Source of the DNA: Dendrophyllia cribrosa
Lineage: Eukaryota; Cnidaria; Anthozoa; Scleractinia; Dendrophylliidae
Length of the DNA: 64,000 bases
Direction: 5' to 3'
Assembly: GCA_024195265.1 (NCBI GenBank)
Contig: JAJLRJ010000013.1
Span: 3,801,575-3,865,574, forward strand
Made by a program: the position numbers and the translations under genes. Position 1 is the stretch's first letter. The number at the start of each line of letters is the position of its first letter. Positions 53,700-64,000 of the stretch are shown in pieces. Below the pieces are notes generated by a model that was not told the origin of the DNA, searched no databases, and saw only the letters and a list, made by a program, of their open reading frames with translations.

Positions 53700-56600
53700 C
53701 TTAAGAGCGCCTGTCTGTAAAAATCAAACATATCGCGGCAAGTGATAAAATTGGATTCTTTTGATATTTTAACGTTAGATAGACTAAGGTATAACAAAAA
53801 CCACTGGATACCTTTTTCGGCCAAATATCTTTTTATTTTAAAGAAAAATACAGAAAGCGAAAGTCCGTTAAAATCGCCATTTAAGGCGGAAAATTATTGC
53901 ACAACTTTGACAGTCTCGCTTACAAAAACAAGTAGCGCTACGGCATTTAAAACATGAAAATCGTATTTTGCAATCTTTAGTTATCTAAAAGAGTGATTTA
54001 TGGAATTATTATGTTGTTCTTTGCGTGCAAAATAATTTTATTTCGAAGACATATATTTTACTTCTTTAAAAGTACCTCGTAAACAAAACAATTTTTCACC
54101 ATGTGCTAAACCTTCAAACGGATTAAGTTTCTGCTGGTTAATTTTCATAAAGATGATCTCAAGATTTCCGTAAAAATTTCCTTGGGCAAATGATTCAGAG
54201 CGACGCGAGAGCATTTCAAAGTTCGTTAAAATTAAGAGTTATTTGACCTTTGTACGAGGTCAACAATCAATTTGCGGGTCACACAAATATTCTAACTTCT
54301 GCTTCTGTATTAACCCATTATGAAATTAAAATAGCCACATTGAAAAACATTGCAATTTCCTTACCTCATTTGCGGTAGAAGACAGATTCAGAGACCATTT
54401 TTGTGTATAAATCCCTTCTTCGTTCATCGTATTTTTAATTTATAACGTCCGATGCACGCCGACCGCGGCCTGCCATGCAAGGTCGCACGCAAACCTCTGT
54501 TAAACTTTCGACACATTTCAGCATTAAGGCGTCTTATTTAAAGGCTATAGCATTTGTCGAATGTTCTTCGGTTTGAAGTTAACGGATAGATAAATCTAAT
54601 CACTGCTTGAGAAGTACTGAATGAACAAACATGTCGGGCCGTTACATGTAAGCCGTGATCGTGACGGCAGTTATTTGTGTCGTCACGCAATGCAGCTGTT
54701 CTTCGGCATTTTAGCGGGGTAGGGGTAGGGCTAAAGAGCTGGAAAACACCGAATTTATGTCTGAAACTCTTGCAGCGGAGAAAAATAAATAGTCTTTTCA
54801 GTCACATTTAGCACATTTAAGCGCTTTTATTCTCTATTGCTCTACTCCGGAAAGATTATTCAGCCATCCTTTTTTTCGTATTGTTTTTTCTTTTTTTTTC
54901 TTTTACTGTCTTCATGAAATGCAAATGACATCACTAGCTTTTTACCTGATTAAGATCACTGTGGTATTAAGCTAGTTCTGTCCTTTTTTCGTATTGTTTA
55001 TTTTTTCTTTTTATCAGAAGGATGCTGTCTTCATGAAACATTATGTGAAAAAGGGAAAATCAGTCTAATATTTGCCACATGCACGGCCCCCAAAATATAT
55101 CAATTTGTACAGTGCAACTAGTGATGTAAACTTTTGTCAAACGTTACACACCGCAACTGATGTTTCCTTTGTCTCTTAATTGACCGAGAAGGAGCCTCAA
55201 AAGAGGACTTATTTGGATGTTTTCTACTTGTCAATAATCTTACTGTGAGTTTGGGTTACCTGTGGTTCGTGAATTCCGTCGATGATATGTACCATAGATG
55301 TGGGGGGGGGGGGGGGGGGGGGGGGGGGGAGGGGCGAGAGGGAGGGGGCGGGGGAGTCTCACTGCCCTACTTCAAATTCACGTCATGCCTTAATTCAGAA
55401 CCATTTGTTGCATTTGTCGGTGTTACAAACGAAGTAAACCTAAGTATTTTTTTGGCAGTAGCAAAATAATTAGAAACCCGCTCAGATTTTAAAGTTGATA
55501 ACGAGAGAATATCTAAAAATTGAAGAACTTACTAAGTTTAATACAGTATCGCCAATTGTCGAGAAGAAAAATAAATACTGTTTAAATAGTGCAGTTGACA
55601 AAAAAGTAAACACTACCTGGTTTTGCTAATTACCTAGTGTCTTCACTTGAAGGCGGCGCTAAAGTGCATGTTTTTGTACATCAAAGATTCGAGTTCAGTT
55701 CTAGGTATTACACAAAAATGGAAGGCACTTGTTCGTTTAAGTCCTTTGTTGGTGGAGTTTGTGGTTATGACATTCGCGATCGAAAGCGTGGAACGGAAAT
55801 TGTCCCTTAACTTTTTGCGCACAAAGATGAGAGACTGAGGTGAGATCGAACTTATTTTATGTCGAGCAGCGTTTACTAGAAATGTAAAGGAAGTAGTTGT
55901 AAACTAAAGTTGTCAGTGGCGCGGATCTAGGGAAGCGGCCCCTTTCCATTCCTTTTTTGGCGAAGAAAAAGACCCGAGGGACCGAACTTTTTTTCAGGAC
56001 CATTTTCACTCCCCCTCCCACCCCCTCTCCTTATGAGCAAGCTGGATCCGCAACTGGAAATTTATAGTGAAAAAGAGATCACATGCATGATGCTATCCAC
56101 AGGAAATCCTGGTATACCCATCTTTCAGGGGCAGCTCCATCAAGTAGAGCACCTCGACTCGTATGGTAAGAAGGTAAATTTAGGAAACGAGAAAAAGGCA
56201 TCCAATATGGAAAGCAAGACTGGGGAGAGGAGTTAAAAATCGTTGCTCGCAAAAGACTATTGCTACCAATTAATATATTTTAGAACATATTGACTAACGA
56301 AGAAAATTAAATGGTGCTGAAATATATTTCTAAACAGTTATTGTTTTTTTACTTGCTAAAGTGTTTCAATTTAATTGCCTTATCCGCACCCCTACCCCCT
56401 TAAATGCAAACAAAACTGCATTGCGTGACATAACCGAAAAACGACTGAAAGCAAACGTCCGACATGTTTTGTTTGTACTTCAAAGTAACATTTCAAATCT
56501 TTTAGCGCACTACAAAACCGAGGAACGCTCCAAAAGGTACTTAGCCCTTTGAATAGATGCTGTGATACTGAAAAGTGTCGAAAGTTTAACAAAAATTGGC

Positions 56601-57391
56601 TGACCCTGTTGTCGTCCGACGTTTATCGGACGTTGTAAACAAGACTAAAGGACATACCATGAACGGTGGAAAAAATGCAAGAAAATGATCTCTGGATAAG
56701 TCTTCTACAACAAATAAGGTAAGAAAATTTCAAAACATTTTTTCTATGGGCTACTTTAACCTTATTTGTGTTAAGACATGTGGTGGAAAGTGAAATGTTT
56801 GTGTGACCCGCAAATTGATTGTTGACCTCGTAAGGTCAAATAACTCTTAATTTAACTAACTTTGAAATGCTCTCGCGTCGCTCTGAATCATTTGCCCAAA
56901 GAAATTTTTACGGCAATCTTAAGATCATCTTTATACAAATTAACCAACAGAAACTTAATCCGTTTGAAGGTTTAGCACATGGTGAAAAGTTGTTTTGTTT
57001 ACGAGGTACTTTTAAAGAACTAAAATATATGTCTTCGAAATAAAATTATTTTGCAAGCAAAGAACAACAAAATAATTCCCTAAATCACTCTACTAGATAA
57101 CTAAAGATTGAATAATATGATTTTCATGTTTTAAATGCTGTAGCGTTACTTGTTTTTGCAAGCGAAGCTGTCAAAGTTGTGCAATAATTTTCCACCTCAA
57201 ATGGCGATTTTAACGTACTTTCGTTTTTTGAATTTTTCTTTTAAATAAAAAGATATTTGGCCGAAAAAAGTATCAAGTGATTTTTGTTATACCTTAATCT
57301 ATCTAACTTTAAAATATGAAAGAAATCGAATTTTTATTACTTGCCAGAAAATTTCAAATTTGTCTGATTTTTACGGACAGGCGCTCTTAAA
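53700..57391. mobile_element. 3.7-kb foldback structure with ~590-bp inverted arms
   Basis: 53700-54288 and 56797-57391 are inverted copies with moderate divergence (for example CTTAAGAGCGCCTGTC at the left tip and GACAGGCGCTCTTAA at the right; GCGGGTCACACAAA/TTTGTGTGACCCGC inside). The arms carry no gene. The 2.5-kb interior contains a long G run (55301-55329) and no recognisable transposase. Could be a foldback transposon or an inverted segmental duplication. No target duplication was identified. Confidence 0.75.
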
Positions 57392-58174
57392 GTGTTTAAA
57401 CTTGTTCCCACATTACTGAAACGATTTCCTCTTTTATTATCTTTGGTGAAAGTCATTTTCTTTGTCTTCTGAATAAGAACTTATTTAATTTACTCCTTGA
57501 TATATATATAACTGACGACAAGACACGCTTTCAGAATTGTTATCCAGTTGTTGCAAAAACTGAATCATGATTCAGCTAAATAAATCCGACCGTCGACAAC
57601 ATTAATTGATGAATTTCCTAGAAATCGCGTGCGACCTTAGCGCTAAAGACTCGTAGTCTGATTTTCAATCGATTTTCACTTTCAATCTGATTCAGTATAT
57701 AACAAATAACTTCTCAGAAATCACTCATGAAACCCGAAACACTAGCTACGATTCAACAAAGTGAACTACGGAAGTTCGGTTAACAAGAACGCTAAAGAAG
57801 CCAAGAGATCTCAAAGGCAAATAGAAAATAATAAATTGACATTATTAAACTACCTCTTGATAAACTGGACAAATAATTTACATTATATAAATAATAATAC
57901 CTTGGCGGCGTCAAATGTGTTAGAATGAGTGGCACACGATAAGCAACTGAAGCAAGACTTAAACACTAGCTACCGAAGCACCAGGATGGCATGGGATGTG
58001 TAATGAGAGGGTGGGGGTCTCAATTTCTTAGAAACACCGGAACATAAAAATACCGTACGGTATTCGGGAATTTTAATGATGATATAACAAATTTAAAAAA
58101 AAAATCAAATAATAAATGCTTGTACCGATGCAGTTCTCTTTCATCAAACTCTTATAGATCAAATACTTTTTATC
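57392..58174. other. Gene-free stretch
   Basis: AT-rich. No feature recognised. Confidence 0.4.
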
Positions 58175-58176
58175 TA

Positions 58177-58920
58177 CCGTGTAGCATGAAATTTTTTGCG
58201 GGTTTTAATTTTTGCGGATTGCCTTCGATCCGCAAAAATGAGTTCAAGGACAAAAAAACTGTCGCAGAATATAAATACTCCGCAAAAAAATTACTCCCTT
58301 TTGTCAAATAAAGAACTCTACTTTTTAATATAAACTTGCGTTACTGGGCTGATATCGGACGTAAAAAAGAACTATTAAAATTGGTTGTTAATAGAAAACA
58401 ACACAGTTGTTTTCAATTGTAAGGGACGGACCATTTAAATTTTGTGAAAAAAAATTCAAGCATTTTGGTAAAACAAATTCTTGCAAATAGTGATGCCAAA
58501 AAAAAAAAAATCATACTCAGAAGAAATTGCCCAACCGCCCCCCCCCCCCCCCCCCCCCCCACAAAAATTAAATGGTCCGTCCCTAATAACAATTTTTCTT
58601 GAGTACGGCAGGGGGCAGGGGTAGGCTTTTCGTTTGATTTTGTTGTTACGTCAGTCCTTTTATAGGGCACAACAGTTTCACCTTCGATGATTACATAGAA
58701 TTCAGTGAAATGTCTCTAAATATAGCGTACCGTAACTCAACAGGTAATAAAAGTTGAAAATATTAAGTTTCCTCCATTGTCATGCTGCTTGAACTGGAAA
58801 TCACAAAAAATAGTTCCCAGCAGAAATATCAGTCATCTCGAACCGCAAAAAATTGTTCCCGCAAAACACAAAAAATCGACAATCCGCAAAATGACTCCGC
58901 AAAAATGTCATGCTGCACGG
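58177..58920. mobile_element. 744-bp non-autonomous transposon, TA target duplication
   Basis: Ends CCGTGTAGCATGAAATTTTT and CGCAAAAATGTCATGCTGCACGG-type inverse, flanked by TA (58175-58176, 58921-58922) as for Tc1/mariner-like insertions. The interior repeats CCGCAAAAA/TTTTTGCGG words. A second MITE is inserted within it (58423-58583). A matching end is at 29-58. Confidence 0.8.
58423..58583. mobile_element. Nested 161-bp MITE, TAA target duplication
   Basis: GGGACGGACCATTTAAATTT is inverted at the right end, and TAA flanks both sides (58420-58422, 58584-58586), compatible with PIF/Harbinger-type insertion. A poly-C run (about 58537-58560) fills much of the right half. Confidence 0.82.
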
Positions 58921-59227
58921 TATATTCAAATTTTATGAGCCGTTGTGTAATATTCACTCCTACACTAGCTGCGCCGGTGGAAAACTTGTTCGAAAAAATA
59001 TTGGTCATTAAATCTTTCTTAAATTCCGTTATACTAGCCTTACATTTTGAATTCTTAACTAAGTAGCTTGGAAGAGGCGTTAATTCAAATATTCATGGCC
59101 AAAATACAAGCCAGGCACACTACACAGAAAATGCAGTTATACATGTATTCTAAAACAACTGACCCATAACTCCCCCGAGACATTAATTTCGTATGTTGTT
59201 TTTGCAGTACACGCGGTGTCATTAATT

Positions 59228-59328
59228 ATTCTCGTCCCCAGAGGCCAGAGCTCCACGGATTTTTTTAAATTGCGTCACAATCGTTTCAATCGCTGAACAA
59301 ACGAAACGAGGGATCTGGGAACGAGAAT
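59228..59328. mobile_element. MITE (ATTCTCGTC family), copy 2
   Basis: ATTCTCGTCCCCAGAGGCC and GGATCTGGGAACGAGAAT are inverted ends. The interior CGTTTCAATCGCTGAACAAA matches copies at 37631 and 59606. Confidence 0.7.
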
Positions 59329-59499
59329 GATGCGGTGCTGTTAAATGGTTCACCTTTCCACACGCATGCGCATACCGAAGACGGTTTTGAAGTCCTCAGC
59401 CAACAGCTCAGCTGTTGCCCACACACACAGGGCCTCTTCGACCCGCCCTCGGTAGTAAAGTGCAAGTGACTACACAAGGCTTTCGAGTCCTGTGTTGAC

Positions 59500-59566
59500 C
59501 GACAGCTATCTCATGCTGATGAGTCCTAACAAGGACAAAACAGCTGTCGACATTCATGGCTGCTCG
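59500..59566 (+). ncRNA. Degenerate hammerhead ribozyme copy with a G12 mutation
   Basis: CTGATGA (59516-59522), stem II GTCC/GGAC with loop TAACAA, then AAAA in place of GAAA: G12 at 59537 is A. CAGCTGTC follows, so stem III and the GTC triplet (cut site after 59548) are kept. Stem I is only partly pairable (CAGC/GCTG). G12 acts as general base, so this copy should be inactive. Confidence 0.72.
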
Positions 59567-59605
59567 GGTGATACGGCTGTGCGTATGCGGTACTAGCCAT
59601 ACCGC

Positions 59606-59687
59606 ATTCTCGTCACTAGAGCCCTCGTTTCGTTTGGTCAGCGGTTGACGCAATTAAAAAAAACGTGGAGCATTGGGAACGAGAACT
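59606..59687. mobile_element. MITE (ATTCTCGTC family), copy 3
   Basis: ATTCTCGTCACTAGAGC at the left and GGGAACGAGAA at the right. The interior CGTTTGGTCAGCGGTTGACG is the inverse of the interior in copies 1 and 2. Confidence 0.65.
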
Positions 59688-59689
59688 AG

Positions 59690-60378
59690 TTGGTACAGTG
59701 TGTTCCTTGCAGTCAATAGTTTTACATTAATAAGATGGTCTCTTCAGTAAAGCGAATACAATAAGAAATAAAAAGGGGACTCGCGGGAGACGATGGGAAG
59801 AGTCTCTTTTACCTTCCCAGCTTTCCCCGCGGGTCTCACTTTTTTCTTTTTCCCAGCCTCCGCTCGATTAGTATCGCGACGCGAAAGACGAAAGACGTAT
59901 TCCTGCGGAAGAGAGAAAAAAGGCGCAAAGAAAACAAACTTCGGCGGTAAGAGAGCGCAAGGAAAAAACTTTACAATAAATGTTTGAAATTGCGTTTTTA
60001 AATACAATAAAGTAAAAAAGAAAAAAAATCGGCAAAATTCCTTTTAACCTTCAAGCATGCTTCAATATTCGAGCGAATCATATAAGAATGAACTGTTTTC
60101 CCCCGAGAATTTGATTTCTGCCGGCTGTTGTCTTTTTGAGCGGGGCATTCCTTCGTTGATATCATCAGTGTGTTCACAGCAGACATCGCGGAAACCTCTT
60201 TCTGTTTAACATGTATTTTCAGCAGAACATTTGTGGCTTTATGTTGCGTTTTGTTGTCTTCGTTGACAGTTTGTCGCTTTAAAACTTTTTTATTTTCATC
60301 TGGAAGATTTTGGGGTCTTTTCTTTTTTAATAGCCCTTATACATCCAGTGACGCATTTAAACCAATTTTTTTAACACA
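59690..60378. other. Gene-free stretch
   Basis: 59765-59860 shows purine/pyrimidine symmetry like a decayed MITE. No gene supported. Confidence 0.4.
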
Positions 60379-60506
60379 GCCGCGGTTACGTTTCAACTTT
60401 TACCTAGGTAAATTCGAAATAACAATAGCCACTGCACGCGCTTAATTTGACTGAACAATTTTAAATTTACCTAGGTTAAAGTTGAAACGTGTAACCGCGG
60501 CTATTA
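60379..60506. mobile_element. Hairpin MITE (AGCCGCGGTTAC ends)
   Basis: AGCCGCGGTTACGTTTCAAC...TTTACCTAGGTAAAT is inverted at 60464-60506 (ATTTACCTAGG...GTAACCGCGGCT). Non-coding. Confidence 0.8.
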
Positions 60507-60647
60507 TAGCCGCGATTGAAACAATAGCGCTTAATGAAGTATCTTAACAAAGACACTCGGGGACAAAGAAGACCGGAGAAGACCGCAGAGAGAGAACTGC
60601 TGCTGAATACAAACCAGGAAAAGTCCTGCTTAAAAGCCGACAGAAAA

Positions 60648-60845
60648 CTTCCCTCTGGATAGAATGCTGGTCCATCGCGCGGTTACTCAAGCATGGATTT
60701 TGACGTCGGTATCCATTTATACACCTTGGTGGAGAGAGACAAATGTGGAGTAAAGTTTTTGTCTAAGGAAACAACACGACGGCAGAGAGCAGGCTTCGAA
60801 CCATCCAAGTCAAACGCGCTAACCACTAAACCACCGCGCCACCAT
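60648..60845 (-). mobile_element. tRNA-derived SINE
   Basis: Minus-strand head with A box (GGTTTAGTGGTTAGCGCG) and B box (GGTTCGAAGCC), and the body shared with 48330-48590 (TCTCTCTCCACCAAGGTGTA, GGATACCGACGTCAAAATCC). This copy keeps the most recognisable internal pol III promoter of the three. Confidence 0.85.
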
Positions 60846-60849
60846 GAGA

Positions 60850-63469
60850 CACTCGAAAACCTGTGTAATTAATAGGCTGGTCGAAGGTCAGTTTTGTTCG
60901 CGCGGGTGCAAATTTTTGGCGGCAGTCTAGTCGTGAATATGAATGGCGAAGCCGCGAGCTCGAGCAAAGGTGAGGGGAGGTAAGTTGCCGACGCTTGCTG
61001 CAGCGCAGAACTCCATGCAACATAGGAAAGATTAAATAGGAGTTGCAAGCCAATCGAAGAAAGAAACTTCTTTGTCAAGGAATTAAGGTAAAAGAATGGT
61101 AATGAAAATGCCGCAAACGTTTCTTCCGAAAATAACTCGTTCTGATAACAGGAGCGGCAATGCTGCGATCAGTTAGTGCGCTGACTATTCGACCGTAAGC
61201 GATTCGAAAGCAGCAAAAGCTTGAACGTTAGTTGTTATAAACCGCCACGGTGGCGAAAAACTTCATTAGTTGACAAAGAACTTAGAATTGTATGTGTATC
61301 TTCTGGTAGTGAACACGCAACAAAAACTCGTTTGTTGGAAACTTCCTGTTATGTTAACTTGCGAAATTATCGCAGAAAAGATTCCGGAATCTGAAAATTA
61401 AGCAAGCGAAGCCGACAAGGCGTTCGGCTAGAGCGTTGGAGCACACGAGCTAATGCGAAAATCACCTAAAGTAATATCTCTGAGAGAAAAGATGGACTGC
61501 AGGTACTTAAGTATTTGGCGGGATGCAATGCTTATTATTTTTTGTCTAAAACTACTTTACCAGAGGACTTCGTTTTTATAAATCAACGAGCTTTTGGAAC
61601 CTGAAATGTTTCTTCAAGTTACCAGTAATTGTTCTTTCTTCTTGACCAATGAAATAGTTTTTCATTTATTCTGGCCATTCAAATCGTTTGTTGTTTTTTT
61701 CTGACGAATCAAATCTTTGCTTGTTTTATCATTCGACCAATGGTATTCCTCCAATTAACTATAAACGCTGGTTTAAGCGTCATTCTAGAACCACAAACAA
61801 AACATTTTAATCAACTGTCGCGTGGTTTCGTTTGTTGCTGGTAAAATGGTTCGTGCTATGCTGACCGATGAAGAAAAACGTCAAATTACACCGATGAAAA
61901 ATGGCTGCTTAAACGGCGGGGAGAAAAAGACGTATTACAGACCTGGAAATACAGCTCGCACAGAAATACGACGTTTGAACTTTCCACGCCAGGGAGAAAG
62001 CCCGAATGCAAACATACCAAGCAACATGCAGTTGGCCCGACGAATCCGTGGAGAACGAGCATAAAAGGCTTGAACTCAAGAACTCTTACACGCCTTGGAG
62101 ATGGAGACAAAGTTTAAATGTAAAGAACAATGCTACTCCTGGAGAAACGAGCCTACTGAACTAAATGTGTCACTTGCGGCGCGTGAGTAAACTGCTGTCA
62201 TCCTTGTGAAAAATCTTAACTTGGCGACATTAAGCCGACTGTTGCTGCTACGGAACGCACGTGCATGGAACTTGGAGCAAATTACTTGAACATTTTTATT
62301 TTAACTCTGGAGTTTTAGCGCTGTATTTGAGCGCAGGTAGTACGACAGAGAAGTCGCAACGCGTGTAACGTGAATTTTCTCAACGTTCCTTTGTTTGTGT
62401 AATTTCCTAAGTATTCTTTTTGAATAAAGGACAAGAGCATGGCTGCATTCTGTAATCCCCCTGACACTAGGCTATTTATAATAAAGCGTTATGTCACATT
62501 TTGATGTCAAGACACTGTTATAACTGTTTAATAAACTTTTTTAATAACAAGTGATGCATTTTTTGTTGTATAAAATAAAATACTGTAGGTCTATTCTCCA
62601 AATATTTTAGACAAACTTTCCCTACTTCCTTTGTATCAGCGGCTAAAAATCCAGTTAAGCTGTTAACGGTTATTTCTTCTTTCTTTATTATAGTTGGAAA
62701 CTGATTCCGGCAAACAAGGCTACGCGAGGAAATATTCTCCTGACAAATTTTAATAGCTAAGAATAATGATATGGTAAAAATTAAAACGTTGCGTTACATG
62801 GAAAACATTTACCCGAAACTACACCTTGCGGAAACTTTCACGGTTGGAAGAAAGTTTCACCGAAACAAGACAAGCATTCAAGCTGAAAAAGCAGAATAGT
62901 AAAAGATACAAGCAAAATGGGATTAAGAATTTTAAATATTCCCATTGGATCGCCGACTCTCGCACTCTTTCGTCGATTTTCGTGTCGCTCTTACAGTAAA
63001 AATTCGCGCGAATTTTAATTACAAACGACGATATTTTTAGCCTCGATCGATTGACCGCCAGTTATCATTTTGAACCTGCTCAAGTGTTCAGGACATCTCG
63101 CATTGACTCGCAAGGATTTCGCCTCGTTTCAATGTTTTCGTTCTTTACTTTTGAGTGAATCGAACTGTTACTTTGAAAATATCGCTTTTGCGAGCCACAA
63201 ATCGCCAAAATAAACACAGAAAAACAAAGTCAAATAACATGACAGTGATTTTTAGAGTTTTTATTTCATTTTTATCAGTTTTAAGAGCATTATATTTCTT
63301 CTTTGGCGAGGCTAGTTTTATAAACCGATAGGGGGCCATTACAGATGCACAAACAGAGGATAACAAACCTGTGCTTTTTTCGTGGCTGTCTATATGCGAG
63401 TTGAATAACAGTCTGGTTCAACTTTCACCCTTCGTTCGCTTCCAGTGGGGGCGGCGGGGGCCTTCCAGA
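60850..63469. other. Gene-free stretch
   Basis: 61150-61215 has a decayed tRNA-like stretch (GTTAGTGCGCTGAC, GCGATTCGAAAGC). Open frames at 61822-62064 and 61886-62110 lack recognisable domains. AATAAA sites near 62424 and 62480 have no gene attached. Nothing else could be supported. Confidence 0.35.
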
Positions 63470-63945
63470 TAAAGTCGAACCTTGTTACGACCACTACCGC
63501 GTCATAAAAATAAACACAAGACCCTTTTATATATACTTACCGCAAAATAGTTTTAATTGAACCATACTAATTGGAAAGGAAGATTGTAAAGCACCCAAAG
63601 AATCATTTCAATGGAAAGCTGTTTGGAATGCCTTAGTCATCTTAAAAATTCGTAATACTAGATTAAAAACAACTGCTTAGGAAAACGCTGGGAATAGCAT
63701 TGCGCTGTTTTTCATATGAAAGCTAAGGGCTTTTCAGTTCTAAGCAGTTGTTTCTCTGTCACCTATATCTCATTTTGCATAGTGCATGGTCATGTTATTC
63801 ATATTAACGAGGTAAATTTATGAAGAAAACAGCAGTTGGGGACTCCAAACGGTGGTTGTTGGTCGCATTAATGGGGGTTTCATATAAGAAAGAGACTGAA
63901 CTTTTTTTCGGGCCTAAAAAAAATGGTCGTAATAAGGAGGTTGTC
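63470..63945. mobile_element. Probable MITE (GTCGAACCTTGTTACGACCA ends)
   Basis: AGTCGAACCTTGTTACGACC at 63472 and GGTCGTAATAAGGAGGTTG near 63923 are imperfectly inverted. The terminal sequence is related to the MITE at 27739-27830. An inner inverted pair AACAACTGCTTAG / CTAAGCAGTTGTT lies at about 63669 and 63739. Confidence 0.55.
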
Positions 63946-64000
63946 GTGTGGCGCGGGGGCTTCATTGTAGGAAAGCCAAAACTAGCAAAATGTTTTCATC

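Noticed and set aside
61822..62064. Possible transposase N-terminus (MLTDEEKRQITPM)
   Set aside because: The similarity is only a few residues and the frame ends quickly; a second frame looks equally open.

Overview
The window looks like AT-rich genomic DNA from an animal, most likely a cnidarian (anthozoan, probably a stony coral). The reasons are GT-AG introns, AATAAA polyadenylation signals, a HEPN/NB-ARC/TPR immune-type receptor of the kind expanded in cnidarians, a THAP protein, a nucleoside-phosphorylase domain gene, and a very dense layer of SINEs, LINE fragments and short inverted-repeat elements. The species assignment is inference.

Layout. 1-5.9 kb: no host gene; small inverted-repeat transposons, a LINE tail, an 88-bp tandem duplication. 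5.99-9.73 kb (-): a large STAND/NLR-like gene with an N-terminal HEPN domain, coiled coil, NB-ARC NTPase and twelve nearly identical 42-residue TPRs. 10-18 kb: mobile-element graveyard with a SINE family (two copies), a 1.4-kb inverted-repeat element and G-rich minisatellites. 18.2-27.6 kb (+): the most unusual protein-coding stretch. It holds two related small genes of unknown function, then a multi-exon gene joining an OTU-like cysteine protease, a DDE/RNase H-like transposase-like core, two SAP motifs and a C-terminal reader-like domain. Several reading-frame lesions suggest ageing copies or assembly errors. 27.6-31.6 kb: inverted-repeat elements, one of 1.03 kb with a 9-bp target duplication. 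31.6-33.1 kb (-): a two-exon THAP gene. 35.7-36.5 kb: a 5'-truncated LINE with a 14-bp target duplication. 40.3-43.8 kb: two direct repeats of about 0.75 kb, each containing a hammerhead ribozyme. 46-49.1 kb: tRNA-derived SINEs, one extended into a 24-bp x 22 minisatellite. 49.7-52.4 kb (-): a two-exon nucleoside phosphorylase domain. 53.7-57.4 kb: a pair of ~590-bp inverted arms. 58-64 kb: nested small transposons, a third hammerhead copy and another SINE.

The host-like genes do not form an operon or a pathway. The two candidates for something undescribed are the OTU/DDE-like/SAP gene with its two small upstream companions (18.2-27.6 kb), and the repeat-borne hammerhead ribozymes (intact core at 40.97 kb, G8A copy at 43.69 kb, G12A copy at 59.52 kb). 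No CRISPR array, rRNA or convincing functional tRNA gene was seen.
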